Of a DNA stretch of 64,000 nt, positions 18,349 through 26,747 are shown piece by piece. This DNA is from Prado023 sp963788325 (GTDB lineage: Bacteria > Actinomycetota > Actinomycetes > S36-B12 > CAIYMF01): NCBI GenBank assembly GCA_963788325.1, contig CAWBGJ010000002.1, positions 1 to 64,000 on the forward strand. The letters are read 5' to 3'. Both the position numbers and the translations under genes were made by a program. Under the pieces are notes generated by a model that had not been told where the DNA came from, did no database searches, and saw only the letters and a program-made list of their open reading frames with translations. Positions within the stretch are counted from its first letter, which is position 1. Each line of letters starts with the position of its first letter.

Positions 18349-20063
18349 GCGCCGGATCGACGACCGACCGGGAGTCCAGCGACCCGGGCGCCGGACTCCC
18401 GGATGCCGGCGTGGCGCTGACCGAGGAGCAGGTGGCGCTGACCGCGGACTGGGGCGGGGCCCGTCGGGTGCGCGCCACACCGGCCGGTCCCCGGCTGGGT
18501 CCGGTCGGCTGGCTGCGGTGGGCCTGGCGGCAGCTGACCAGCATGCGCACCGCACTGGTGCTGCTGTTCCTGCTCGCGCTGGCCGCCATCCCGGGCAGCA
18601 TCCTGCCCCAGCGCGGCACCAGCGACCTCGACGTCAACAGCTGGATCGAGGCGAACCCGGGTGCCGCGCCCGTGCTGGAGCGACTCGGGCTGTTCGAGGT
18701 GTTCAGCTCGCCGTGGTTCTCAGCGATCTACCTGCTGCTGTTCGTGTCGCTGATCGGCTGCGTGCTGCCGCGGATCGGCGCGCACTGGCGCTCGATGCGG
18801 GCGCCCACCCCACCTGCGCCCCGGCGCATGGACCGCATGGCCGGCGCGCGGACCTGGACCACCGACGATCCCGACGTGCTGGCGCGGGCCGCCGAGGTGC
18901 TGCGCGCCCAGCGCTGGCGGGTGACCCCGGGGCGGGGGGCGCATGTGGGCTCCCTGGCCGCCGAGAAGGGCTTCGCGCGCGAGACGGGGAACCTGCTGTT
19001 CCACATCGCGCTCGTCCTGGTCCTGATCGGTGTCGCGCTGGGCGCGCTGTTCGGTTGGAAGGGCACGGTGATCGTCCGCGAGGGCAGCGGGTTCTCGAAC
19101 ACGCTGACGCAGTACGACTCATTCAACCCCGGCCGGCTGGCCGGCTCGGAGAACCTGCCCCCGTTCTCGTTCACGATGAGTGACTTCACCGCGTCCTTCG
19201 AGCGCGAGGGGTCCCAGCGCGGCGCGCCCCGCTCGTTCGGCGCGACGCTGCAGTACTCGCCGGCCCCCGGCGAGCCGGTGGCCGAGAAGGTCGTCTCGGT
19301 GAACGCCCCACTCACCCTCGATGGGGCGAAGGTGTTCCTGGTCGGTCACGGCTATGCACCGCACCTGCGCATGACCGACTCGACCGGTGCGGTCGTGTTC
19401 GACGACACCGTGGTGTTCCTGCCCCAGGACGGCAGCTTCACCTCCACCGGGGTGATCAAGGCTCCCGATGGCACCCCTCAGCTCGGGGTGCAGGGCCTGT
19501 TCCTGCCGACCGCAGCGGTCGACGACGTGCGCGGGCCGCACTCCACGTTCCCCGCTCCCGATGACCCCGCCCTGTTCGCGTCCGCGTGGTCCGGGGACCT
19601 GGGCCTGGACTCCGGGGCCCCACGCAACGTGTTCACCCTCGACACCGAGCAGATGACCCAGATCGGCCTGCAGGGACTTCGGCCGGGCCAGACCTGGACG
19701 TTCCCGGACGGCCAGGGCAGCCTGGAGCTCGTCGGGTACGACCGCTGGGCGTCCTTCACGATCTCGCACGACCCGGGCAAGGGCCTGGCCCTGGCTGCCG
19801 CGATCGCCGCGATCGTGGGCGTGATGCTCAGCCTGTTCGTCAAGCGCCGGCGGATCTGGGTGCGGGCCGATCCGAGGGGCGCCGACGGGCCGGGGGCCGC
19901 TGGTCCCGACGGTGCGCCAGCACCCGGGACGGATACCCTTGGCGCCATGTTCCGGGTGCAGGTCGCTGGCCTGTCTCGCTCGGATTCCGCGGACGTGACC
20001 GACGAGGTGGCTGAGTTGGTCGCCGCGCTCGGCGGGCCCACCGACCAGGAGGACGCGACATGA
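18345..20063 (+). CDS. resB: Cytochrome c biogenesis protein ResB
   Basis: 572 residues from GTG 18345. N-terminal helices (WRQLTSMRTALVLLFLLALAAIPGSILPQR; about residues 60-90), a second pair around YLLLFVSLIGCVLPRIGAHW and NLLFHIALVLVLIGVALGAL, then a large extracytoplasmic domain and a final helix ALAAAIAAIVGVMLSLF. This is ResB of System II, which with CcsA carries haem across the membrane for attachment to cytochrome c. The C-terminal 80 residues after the last helix are cytoplasmic and low-complexity. Overlaps ccsA by 4 nt. Confidence 0.92.
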   Translation: MSAGSTTDRESSDPGAGLPDAGVALTEEQVALTADWGGARRVRATPAGPRLGPVGWLRWAWRQLTSMRTALVLLFLLALAAIPGSILPQRGTSDLDVNSWIEANPGAAPVLERLGLFEVFSSPWFSAIYLLLFVSLIGCVLPRIGAHWRSMRAPTPPAPRRMDRMAGARTWTTDDPDVLARAAEVLRAQRWRVTPGRGAHVGSLAAEKGFARETGNLLFHIALVLVLIGVALGALFGWKGTVIVREGSGFSNTLTQYDSFNPGRLAGSENLPPFSFTMSDFTASFEREGSQRGAPRSFGATLQYSPAPGEPVAEKVVSVNAPLTLDGAKVFLVGHGYAPHLRMTDSTGAVVFDDTVVFLPQDGSFTSTGVIKAPDGTPQLGVQGLFLPTAAVDDVRGPHSTFPAPDDPALFASAWSGDLGLDSGAPRNVFTLDTEQMTQIGLQGLRPGQTWTFPDGQGSLELVGYDRWASFTISHDPGKGLALAAAIAAIVGVMLSLFVKRRRIWVRADPRGADGPGAAGPDGAPAPGTDTLGAMFRVQVAGLSRSDSADVTDEVAELVAALGGPTDQEDAT

Positions 20064-21187
20064 CGATGGCCCAGTGGAGCAACCTGCTCGTCTACGCCTC
20101 GATGGGCATCTACGCGCTGGCCTTCATCTCGTTCGCGGTGTCGTTCGCGGCCACGCGCAGCCCGGATGATGGGTCCGACTCCGATGCAGCCCCCGTAGCC
20201 GGGCAGGAGTCGGCCCCGGTCAACGACGAGTTGGCCTCGGTCGGGGGCGGCGCGGCCAGTTCCACCGTGCCCCACGTACCCGCGGACGCTGCCGCCCAGG
20301 CGCGGGCAGCCGCGCGGGCGAACTCCGAGCAGATCGAGGCGCAGATGGCTGCGCAAGCCCGGCGGCGGGGACGCCGGGGTGAGCGTGCGGCTGGTCAGGG
20401 CCCGGATCAGCGGGACCTCGACGCACTGCCCCCGGGCCGGCGTGCGGGCAACATCGCGATGTCGCTGACCTGGTTGGCGTTCGGCCTGCTGGTCGCCGGG
20501 CTCATCGCCCGCGGGTTGTGGGCCGGCCGGGCGCCGTGGGGCAACATGTACGAGTACTCGCTGGCCTCCGCCGCCGCGATGACCGGCGTCTTCCTGGCAG
20601 TCTCCGTTCGGCGCGACGTGCGCTGGCTGGGCCTGCTGGTGACGATGGCCAGCCTGATCACCCTCGGCGTGGCCGTCCTGCTGCTCTACAACGACAGCCC
20701 GCAGCTGGTGCCGGCTCTCAAGTCCTACTGGCTGGTCATCCACGTGTCCGCGGCGATCATCTCCGGCGGCGCATTCACGGTGGGTGCCGCGGCCACCGTG
20801 CTCTACCTGGTCGCCGACCGGGCCGAGCGCAACCCTGACGCGCGCGTCGCCGGCGCGATCGCAGCCCGGGTGCCTGACTCGCGCACGCTGGACACGCTGG
20901 CCTACAAGGTCAATGCGTTCGTGTTCCCGCTGTGGACCTTCGCGGTGATCGCTGGGGCGATCTGGGCCGAGGACGCCTGGGGCCGGTACTGGGGCTGGGA
21001 CCCCAAGGAGACCTGGGCCTTCATCACCTGGCTGGTCTATGCCGCGTACCTGCACGCCCGGGCCACAGCCGGGTGGAAGGGCCGCAAGGCCGCGGTGATC
21101 GCGCTGGTCGGCTTCGCCTGCTTCCTGATCAACTTCTTCGGCGTCAACCTGTTCGCCAGCGGCCTGCACTCCTACGCCGGCGTCTGA
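20060..21187 (+). CDS. ccsA: Cytochrome c biogenesis protein CcsA/ResC
   Basis: 375 residues. After one N-terminal helix there is a hydrophilic insert of about 100 residues (rich in Ala, Arg, Gln), then the haem-handling core with the tryptophan-rich WGRYWGWDPKETWAF signature and histidines in KSYWLVIHVSAA and at ASGLHSY. CcsA with ResB forms the haem-export and ligation complex. ATG overlaps the resB stop. It closes the resA-ccdA-resB-ccsA operon, with the stop 35 nt from the convergent DUF4229 gene. Confidence 0.93.
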   Translation: MTMAQWSNLLVYASMGIYALAFISFAVSFAATRSPDDGSDSDAAPVAGQESAPVNDELASVGGGAASSTVPHVPADAAAQARAAARANSEQIEAQMAAQARRRGRRGERAAGQGPDQRDLDALPPGRRAGNIAMSLTWLAFGLLVAGLIARGLWAGRAPWGNMYEYSLASAAAMTGVFLAVSVRRDVRWLGLLVTMASLITLGVAVLLLYNDSPQLVPALKSYWLVIHVSAAIISGGAFTVGAAATVLYLVADRAERNPDARVAGAIAARVPDSRTLDTLAYKVNAFVFPLWTFAVIAGAIWAEDAWGRYWGWDPKETWAFITWLVYAAYLHARATAGWKGRKAAVIALVGFACFLINFFGVNLFASGLHSYAGV

Positions 21188-21222
21188 GCGCGGCAGGCTG
21201 CGGGGCGCGCGACGGGCCTCGG

Positions 21223-21645
21223 TCAGGAGGCCTCGGTGGCCTCAGCGTCCTCGTCGATGTCCTCGTGCTCGTGACGGTGCTTGCGCTGCTCGATGTTGCG
21301 CTCGAGATTCGCCGCGGCGTCATTGCGCTGCTTCGCGAGCAGGAACAGGCTCACGATCCCGGAGATCACGACTGCGGCGAACGCCAGCAGCCAACCGCGC
21401 ATCCCGATCAGGTACAGCAGGCCGCCGACCACGACGAGCGTGAGCAGGCGCAGCAGGGCGTACCGGCCGCCGGCGTGGGGTACCGGAGCGGGCATCGGGT
21501 GCCTGTCGTGACCGTGGCTGGTGCCCACCGGGGCCGAGTCAGGCAGGGCAGGACTTGGGGACTCAGGTGCGGACTGGGACTGGGACTGGGACTGGGACTG
21601 GCCGGCGCCCTCGGCCGGGCCGCCCGAGATGTCGGGGTCGCTCAT
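21223..21645 (-). CDS. DUF4229 small membrane protein
   Basis: 140 residues from the ATG at 21645 (GTG/ATG upstream at 21669 would add 8). The N-terminal half is hydrophilic with five Gln-Ser repeats; the second half has two helices (LLRLLTLVVVGGLLYLIG and WLLAFAAVVISGIVSLFLL) followed by KQRNDAAANLERN, as in the actinobacterial DUF4229 family found next to the menaquinone/cytochrome genes. Function unknown. The insertion sequence begins 76 nt upstream of its start and may have displaced its promoter. Confidence 0.7.
   Translation of the reverse strand: MSDPDISGGPAEGAGQSQSQSQSQSAPESPSPALPDSAPVGTSHGHDRHPMPAPVPHAGGRYALLRLLTLVVVGGLLYLIGMRGWLLAFAAVVISGIVSLFLLAKQRNDAAANLERNIEQRKHRHEHEDIDEDAEATEAS
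21571..21600. repeat. GGACTG hexanucleotide tandem repeat
   Basis: Five exact copies of GGACTG inside the DUF4229 gene, encoding the Gln-Ser run on the minus strand. Length changes in whole units would keep the frame. Confidence 0.9.
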
Positions 21646-21721
21646 GGGCAACGAGCCTACGCCCGCCACACGGCTCGGGCCCGCGAGGGTCTGCTGCGCC
21701 TACCGGCCCGCTCTGGCGTCT

Positions 21722-21781
21722 TGCCTCATGTCAAGTTGATCGCGAAGGGTGAGCGCGTGCCTCACGTGTTTTGATCGCGAA
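21722..21781 (+). repeat. Left terminus of insertion sequence, two modules
   Basis: TGCCTCA (21722) to TGATCGCGAA (ends 21746), then TGCCTCA (21758) to TGATCGCGAA (ends 21781). Period 35-36 bp. Probably paired transposase-binding sites. Confidence 0.8.
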
Positions 21782-21790
21782 CTGGGGGCG

Positions 21791-22986
21791 TCAGGCTTGG
21801 GCTCGGGTGGTGGTTCGGTCGCGTGCGGAGTCCAGCAGCCGGTTCTGGATGGTGTTGATCTTGCGGGTGATGGCGGCGGGGTTCAGGTCGTGGTGGGCGG
21901 CGGCGAGTTGTTGGGCCTTCGGGCCTGTGAGCGTGCCGCTGGCTAGGAGTCGGGCGTAGGGGGTGGCTGGTTGGTCGTAGATCCGCTTCTTGCGCCCGGT
22001 GCTGGTTTCGGTCCAGCCGATGGCCTTGACGCAGGGCAGCAGGTGGTTCTTGCGGGCCATGACCTGGGTCCAGAGCAGGTTCAGGTCCTCGAGTTCGGCG
22101 GGGGTCTCGTAGCGGTATCGGAAGGCGTGTCTGCGTACCCAGTCGCCGTTTCGTTGCTCGACGTGGGCGTTGTCGTTGTGTTCGTAGGGTCTGGATCGGG
22201 TGATCGTGGGGATGTCGTGGTCATCGCACCAGGCGAGCATGCCCCAGTTCAGGAACTCGCTGCCGTTGTCGAAATCGACTCCCGCGAGGGGGATCGGGTA
22301 GGTGGCCAGGATGTGGTCCATGCCGGTTTTCATGTGCACGAATGCCTTGTTGCGCACGGTCCGGGTCACGCCCCAGCCGAGGTGGGGGTCTGTCGCGTTG
22401 ATGGTGACCAGGTAGTCGCCCTCGTTGCGGTGCCCGCAGTGCGCGACGGTGTCGATCTCCAGATAGCCCGGTGTGGCGGGGAATCCGTCCATCGCGGTCC
22501 GCAGCGGGATCGAGGCGCGCAGGATCAGCCCTGGGCGGGTCGTGGACTTCGCCGCCGGGTAGCGGGCGGCCTTGATCGGGGCCAGGTATCGATCGATCGT
22601 GGCCGGTGACATTGCCTGCACCTCGGCCAGGACCTTGTCGTTGATCCGGTGCGCGACCTTGCCCAACTCATGGAATCGGAGCAGGCGTTCCAGGGTGTCT
22701 TCCATGACCGGGGCCGAGAAGTACTTGCCGCACGGCTCACCGCTGAGGGTCCACACCTGTTCCAGGACCTTCAACGCGTCATAGGAGTACTTCCGCGGGC
22801 GCGGCTTGCGTGGCTGGCCGGCTCGCCCCTTGCGGACCAGTGCTTGGCGGATCGCGCGGCGGGCGTTCACCCGTGACCAGCCCGTCGCTGCGCACAACTC
22901 GTAGCGAGAATCACCCCCTTGGCCTTCTTGCTCGCCCGCTGGTACTCACGTGCGTACGCCTTGGTCAGTTCCCGTCTGGTGGCCAT
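21791..22986 (-). CDS. Integrase-core (rve/DDE) transposase, two frames
   Basis: The main frame (from about 22897) gives an N-terminal HTH-like segment GWSRVNARRAIRQAL, then an integrase core with Asp in LEIDTVAHCG, Asp in GVDFDNGSEFLNWG and Glu in NDNAHVEQRNGDWVRR, spaced as a DDE triad. A conserved N-terminus, MATRRELTKAYAREYQRASKKAKG, lies in another frame from ATG 22986 and joins near 22900 by a one-base shift in CTCGCTACGAG. The shift could be programmed -1 frameshifting, a sequence error or decay. The catalytic residues are intact. Confidence 0.82.
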
Positions 22987-23060
22987 CGACAGCTCCCTCA
23001 CGACCCGAGAGCGAACCACCAGACCCACCCCTACCTGCCCACCGCGACACGCACACACGT

Positions 23061-23119
23061 TTCGCGATCACAGACATCTGAGGCAAGCGCTCCAGTTCGC
23101 GATCATCTTTCGTGAGTCA
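23061..23119 (-). repeat. Right terminus of insertion sequence, two modules
   Basis: On the minus strand the same two modules occur in the same order as at the left end: TGACTCA..TGATCGCGAA (23119-23096) and TGCCTCA..TGATCGCGAA (23085-23061). Confidence 0.8.
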
Positions 23120-23185
23120 AGTCGTCTGGTGGCCGGAAGCATCCGCGCGGGTTAGCCTTGAGCCCGCGCTGGAGAGGGGTGGCTC

Positions 23186-23620
23186 ATGGGTAGGTTCGTC
23201 CTCGTCCTTGCCGTGCTCACCCTGTACATCTACGTGCTGATCGACCTGGCCCGCGCGCCCTCGGGCGAGGTGCGCATCCTGCCCAAGTGGCTGTGGGCGG
23301 CCGTCGTCGTGCTGGTGGTCATCCTCGGCCCCGTGCTCTGGTTGGTGCTGGGACGCCCGAAGGCGGCCTACCCCCCTGCCGGCGGTGACGGTGGGGGTGG
23401 CGGATCCGCAGGCCGACGGCCCGGACCCCGTGGGCCGGTCGCCCCTGACGATGACCCGGAGTTCCTCAAGCGCATCGACGAGCAGTCCTGGGCCAGCCGG
23501 ATGGAGCGGCTGCGCCGAGAGCGGGAGGGCGGTGGCGGTGCGGCCCCGTCCGGCGATGGCACCGAGCCAGGACCCGGCTCCGCGCCGAGCAACGACGAGT
23601 CCGACCACTCGGGCGCGTAG
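23186..23620 (+). CDS. PLDc_N domain small membrane protein
   Basis: 144 residues. The N-terminal 55 residues form the two-helix PLDc_N module (LAVLTLYIYVLIDLARAP and KWLWAAVVVLVVILGPVLWLVLGRPK); the rest is a Gly/Pro-rich tail with a short predicted helix EFLKRIDEQSWASRMERLRRER. Despite the family name no phospholipase domain is present. The role is unknown; such proteins are common in actinobacteria. The start lies 65 nt from the right end of the insertion sequence, and a GGAGAGGGG precedes ATG 23186. Confidence 0.75.
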   Translation: MGRFVLVLAVLTLYIYVLIDLARAPSGEVRILPKWLWAAVVVLVVILGPVLWLVLGRPKAAYPPAGGDGGGGGSAGRRPGPRGPVAPDDDPEFLKRIDEQSWASRMERLRREREGGGGAAPSGDGTEPGPGSAPSNDESDHSGA

Positions 23621-23638
23621 TCGTCCAGTGCATTTGCA

Positions 23639-23659
23639 GTGCACAACTAAGTTGTGCAC
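23639..23659. promoter_or_regulatory. 21-bp palindrome, likely OhrR operator
   Basis: Perfect inverted repeat with arms GTGCACAACT and AGTTGTGCAC around a single A. It ends 9 nt before the gpx ATG and would cover the promoter; TAAGTT inside it could be a -10 element, making the transcript nearly leaderless. It resembles OhrR operators, which are AT-centred palindromes carrying TTGTGCA-like arms, and an OhrR gene follows gpx. Confidence 0.7.
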
Positions 23660-23668
23660 AATGTAGTC

Positions 23669-24163
23669 ATGACTTCCACCATCTTCGACCTGTCCGCCAC
23701 CTCCAACCGCGGCGAGGAGCTCGACCTCGACCAGTTCCGGGGCCGCCCGCTGCTCATCGTCAACACCGCCAGCAAGTGCGGCTTCACGCCCCAGTACGAC
23801 GGACTGCAGGCGCTGCACGAGGAGTTCGGCCCGCAGGGCCTGGTCGTGCTGGGCTTCCCGTGTGACCAGTTCGCCCATCAGGAGCCCGGCGATGACGCGG
23901 CCATCGAGGAGTTCTGCAAGGTCAACTTCGGCGTGACCTTCGGGCTCATGAGCAAGGTGGACGTCAACGGCAAGGGCACCGACCCGGTGTTCGCGTTCCT
24001 CAAGGAGCGCACCGGGGGCCTGCTCGGCTCGGCCATCAAGTGGAACTTCACGAAGTTCCTGGTCGCCGGCGACGGGCAGACGGTCACGCGCTACTCACCG
24101 AAGACCGAGCCGGCCGCGCTCGCCGAGGACATCCGCAAGCTCGTGGCCGACCGCGCGGCGTGA
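23669..24163 (+). CDS. Glutathione peroxidase-family thiol peroxidase
   Basis: 164 residues from ATG 23669; there is no separate ribosome site between it and the palindrome, consistent with a leaderless or near-leaderless start. The motif VNTASKCGFTPQYDGLQALHE has the peroxidatic Cys37; LGFPCDQFAHQEP (a resolving cysteine) and WNFTKFLV complete the active site. Bacterial members reduce peroxides with thioredoxin or mycothiol-type reductants, using cysteine instead of selenocysteine. It is followed 52 nt later by an OhrR gene. Confidence 0.92.
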   Translation: MTSTIFDLSATSNRGEELDLDQFRGRPLLIVNTASKCGFTPQYDGLQALHEEFGPQGLVVLGFPCDQFAHQEPGDDAAIEEFCKVNFGVTFGLMSKVDVNGKGTDPVFAFLKERTGGLLGSAIKWNFTKFLVAGDGQTVTRYSPKTEPAALAEDIRKLVADRAA

Positions 24164-24215
24164 GCGCCATAGCCCCCCGGATCGCCCGAAGGGGTCCGAC
24201 CTCGAGGGCGCTGCC

Positions 24216-24659
24216 ATGACCCTGCCCCAGCTGCGCCTGGAGAACCAGCTCTGCTTCCTGTTCCACCGGATCAGCCGGGAGTTGACCGCCGCGTACCGGC
24301 CGTTGCTGGCTGACCTGGGACTGACCTATCCGCAGTACCTGGTCATGCTCGTGCTCTGGGAGGACGACGGCCAGGGCGTCGGGGAGATCGGGCGACGCCT
24401 GGACCTCGACTCCGGCACGCTCTCACCGCTGATCCGTCGCCTGGAGTCGGCCGGGCTGGTGCGCCGCGAGCGCGCCGAGGACGATGAACGGCGGGTCACG
24501 GTGCACCTGACGGCTGACGGTCGGGACTTGGAGCTGCGCGCGGCCGACGTGCCCGGTTCCCTGGCTGCCCAGCTCGCCGACGACGCCACCGGCTACGAGC
24601 AGGCCAAGGCCTCCCTCACGGCCCTGGTCAACCGCCTCGAGGCAGCCCAGGGCCGCTGA
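24216..24659 (+). CDS. ohrR: OhrR-type MarR family regulator
   Basis: 147 residues. LENQLCFLFHRISRELTAAYRPLL at the N-terminus holds the redox-sensing Cys13 of OhrR proteins; the winged helix follows as EIGRRLDLDSGTLSPLIRRLESAGLVRRERAEDDERRV. OhrR represses organic-hydroperoxide detoxification until its cysteine is oxidised. Usually it controls ohr; here the neighbour is gpx, and a strong palindrome precedes gpx, so gpx-ohrR is probably an autoregulated operon. Confidence 0.88.
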   Translation: MTLPQLRLENQLCFLFHRISRELTAAYRPLLADLGLTYPQYLVMLVLWEDDGQGVGEIGRRLDLDSGTLSPLIRRLESAGLVRRERAEDDERRVTVHLTADGRDLELRAADVPGSLAAQLADDATGYEQAKASLTALVNRLEAAQGR

Positions 24660-24661
24660 GG

Positions 24662-26449
24662 TCAGGGGGTCATCGTCCAGGCACCGTCGTAGGACAGCAC
24701 CTCGGCGACGAAGGTCGCTTCGGCCTCGGCAGGCAGTGCCGGGCGCTTGATCAGCGCCAGGGCACCCTGCTGCTGGGCCGCGGTCGCCGCTGGCTGGCCG
24801 TGCAGCGCCACCGCGAACTCCGACACGTCCTGCACGAACACCGCGAACATCCGGTCGACGTGGGCCTCGGTCAGGTCGCTCAGGTCCGAGACCGACCCGG
24901 GCCGGGATCCCTCGGGGTCCTCGGACAGGGCAAGGTCGGCCGCCTCGGCGACCAGCTGGGCGTACACCACCTGGGTGAAGAGCTGTCCCAGGGTCAGCAG
25001 GAAGTCGAGGTCCTCAGACTGCTCGGCCGACGGCGGCGCCGTCATCAGCAGCGCCCCGAGCGAGGTGATCTGCTCGGTGAACGTCGCGACGTTGGGCAGG
25101 TGTGCGAACCGGGCGAACGCCGGGCGCGGGTCGTGGAACTCGATCTTCCCCAGGCCCGAGGCAGGGCCCTGGGCGAACAGGTACGCGTCGTCGGCAGCCT
25201 CGCGGCGCACGCCGACAGGTGCGTACTCACCGGCCCCGCCGGCGGCGGCCATCATGTACTTGGGCAGGAACTTCAGCACAAGGGCGAGGTTGACGTGCAC
25301 GGTGCCTTCGAGCTTGGGCAGCGCCCGAATGTCGCGCACCGCGGACTCGAAGTAGGTGTCCTTCTCGAAGCCACGGGCGGCGATGACCTCCCAGAGCAGG
25401 TTGATCACGCGCTCGCCCTCGGAGGTGACCTTCATCTTCATGATCGGGTTGTAGAGCAGGAACCGGCGGTCCTCGGCTGACGCCGCGCGCAGGTAGTCCG
25501 CAGAGCGCGCGGCGTAGGACTTCATCGCCAGCAGCCGGGCGTAGGCGTCGGCCAGCATGCGACGCACGTGCGGGAACGTCGTGACGCGCCGGCCGTAGAG
25601 AACGCGGTTGTTGGCGTGGGCGACCGCCTCGTAGAACGAGTGCTCGGCGATACCGATCGAGGCCCAGCCCAGGTTGACCTTGCCCACGTTGACCGTGGCC
25701 AGCGCGGCGTCCCAGGCGGGCCGACCGACGTGGAGCAGGTCCGCCGCGGTCACCGGGTAGTCCTCGAGGGCGAACTCCGAGACGTACATCTGGGCAGCCA
25801 CGGTGTTCTTGACCAGGGCGTAGCGGGGGTGCTGGGTGTCGGCCAGGAAGAACACGTACTCGCCGGGGTGCTCGGGGTCGTCGTCGGCGAACTTGCCGAA
25901 GACGCTCAGGCGCGCGGCCTCGTTGCCGTTGCCGATGTAGTACTTGCTCCCGTTGGCCACCCAGCCCTCACCCGAGCGGGTCAGGATCATGTCGGTGGAG
26001 TAGATGTCGGCGCCGTGGGTGCGCTCGGAGAGGCCGAACCCGAAGATCCCCCCGTCGCGCAGCAGTTCGCCGACCAGCCTGCGGGCGCCCTCGTTGGCGC
26101 TGAGCCACACCGGTCCGAGGCCCAGCACGCTGACCTGCCAGGCGTACCAGTGGTCCAGGGAGTAGAAGCCCAGGATCTCGTTGAGCTCGTTGATGCGCGC
26201 GGTGTCCCAGTGGGTCTTGGGGGCGCCGTCGAGCAGGGCGCCGACGTTGGCGGGCGTGGCCACGCCGGCGAACAGGCCCTTGTCGCGGTTGAACTCCAGG
26301 AAGTCGGAGTACCAGGTGCCGGCGTGGTACTCGGCCTTCATCTCGGCCAGGCCCTTGGCCTCGAAGAAGCCCACCAGGTCGGTCATCGCGGCGCTGCTCG
26401 CGTCGTCGAGGAAGTGGGGCTTGTAGCCGGCGGGGTTGAACAGCAGCAT
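24662..26449 (-). CDS. Acyl-CoA dehydrogenase, long form
   Basis: 595 residues from ATG 26449 with GGAGGC upstream. An N-terminal helical domain precedes the beta-barrel with FGFGLSERTHGADIYSTDM and KYYIGNGNEAARLSVFG, then the C-terminal flavoprotein fold around NRVLYGRRVTTFPHVRRMLADAYARLLAMKSYAARS and LPKLEGTVHVNLALVL. It should use FAD to oxidise an acyl-CoA. It is larger than classic 380-residue enzymes, with a C-terminal helical extension of about 120 residues. The gene ends 2 nt past the convergent ohrR. Substrate not predictable. Confidence 0.88.
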   Translation of the reverse strand: MLLFNPAGYKPHFLDDASSAAMTDLVGFFEAKGLAEMKAEYHAGTWYSDFLEFNRDKGLFAGVATPANVGALLDGAPKTHWDTARINELNEILGFYSLDHWYAWQVSVLGLGPVWLSANEGARRLVGELLRDGGIFGFGLSERTHGADIYSTDMILTRSGEGWVANGSKYYIGNGNEAARLSVFGKFADDDPEHPGEYVFFLADTQHPRYALVKNTVAAQMYVSEFALEDYPVTAADLLHVGRPAWDAALATVNVGKVNLGWASIGIAEHSFYEAVAHANNRVLYGRRVTTFPHVRRMLADAYARLLAMKSYAARSADYLRAASAEDRRFLLYNPIMKMKVTSEGERVINLLWEVIAARGFEKDTYFESAVRDIRALPKLEGTVHVNLALVLKFLPKYMMAAAGGAGEYAPVGVRREAADDAYLFAQGPASGLGKIEFHDPRPAFARFAHLPNVATFTEQITSLGALLMTAPPSAEQSEDLDFLLTLGQLFTQVVYAQLVAEAADLALSEDPEGSRPGSVSDLSDLTEAHVDRMFAVFVQDVSEFAVALHGQPAATAAQQQGALALIKRPALPAEAEATFVAEVLSYDGAWTMTP

Positions 26450-26537
26450 CGCGAGGCCTCCTGGCGCACCGGGGGAGTGGACTGGCTTTGAGGTTACTTG
26501 CCAGTAGCCGGACCCGCCCCCGCGGGTCCTGAAACCG

Positions 26538-26705
26538 AAACGCCGGGTTCTGGTCGATAGGCGGGTTCCGCGAGCAGCTGACCCGGCCGAACGCCGAGTT
26601 CTGGTCGAAAGGACCTTGGCCCCGACGGCAGGTTCCACCAGAACTCGGCGTTTCGCGCCGCAGCCGACCGGCGACCGGGCCCTATCGACCAGAACTCGGC
26701 GAACG
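26538..26705. repeat. Fourfold inverted intergenic repeat
   Basis: The unit AACGCCGAGTTCTGGTCGA occurs four times in the 298-nt gap between the acyl-CoA dehydrogenase and menA: plus orientation at 26538-26561 (GGG variant) and 26589-26612, minus orientation at 26636-26655 and 26680-26705. Two further bases match in some copies (ATAGG/AAAGG). The four can pair as two nested stems. Downstream of menA it could end the menE-menA transcript; the rest of the gap shows only the dehydrogenase ribosome site. Confidence 0.75.
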
Positions 26706-26747
26706 GGCTGCCCAGGTCGTCTGCGCGGGCGGCGGTCCCACAAGCAC

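Larger units (their letters stand above)
21721..23120. mobile_element. 1.4-kb insertion sequence with compound inverted termini
   Basis: One transposase gene bounded by matching termini. Each end carries two copies of a module TGCCTCA-(7-8 nt)-TGATCGCGAA: left at 21722-21746 and 21758-21781; right, inverted, at 23061-23085 and 23096-23119 (the outermost right copy has TGACTCA). The element reads TTG at the left tip and CAA at the right tip, and GTC flanks both tips (21718-21720 and 23121-23123), a possible 3-bp target duplication. It is inserted between the DUF4229 gene and the PLDc_N gene. The family cannot be settled here. Confidence 0.82.
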
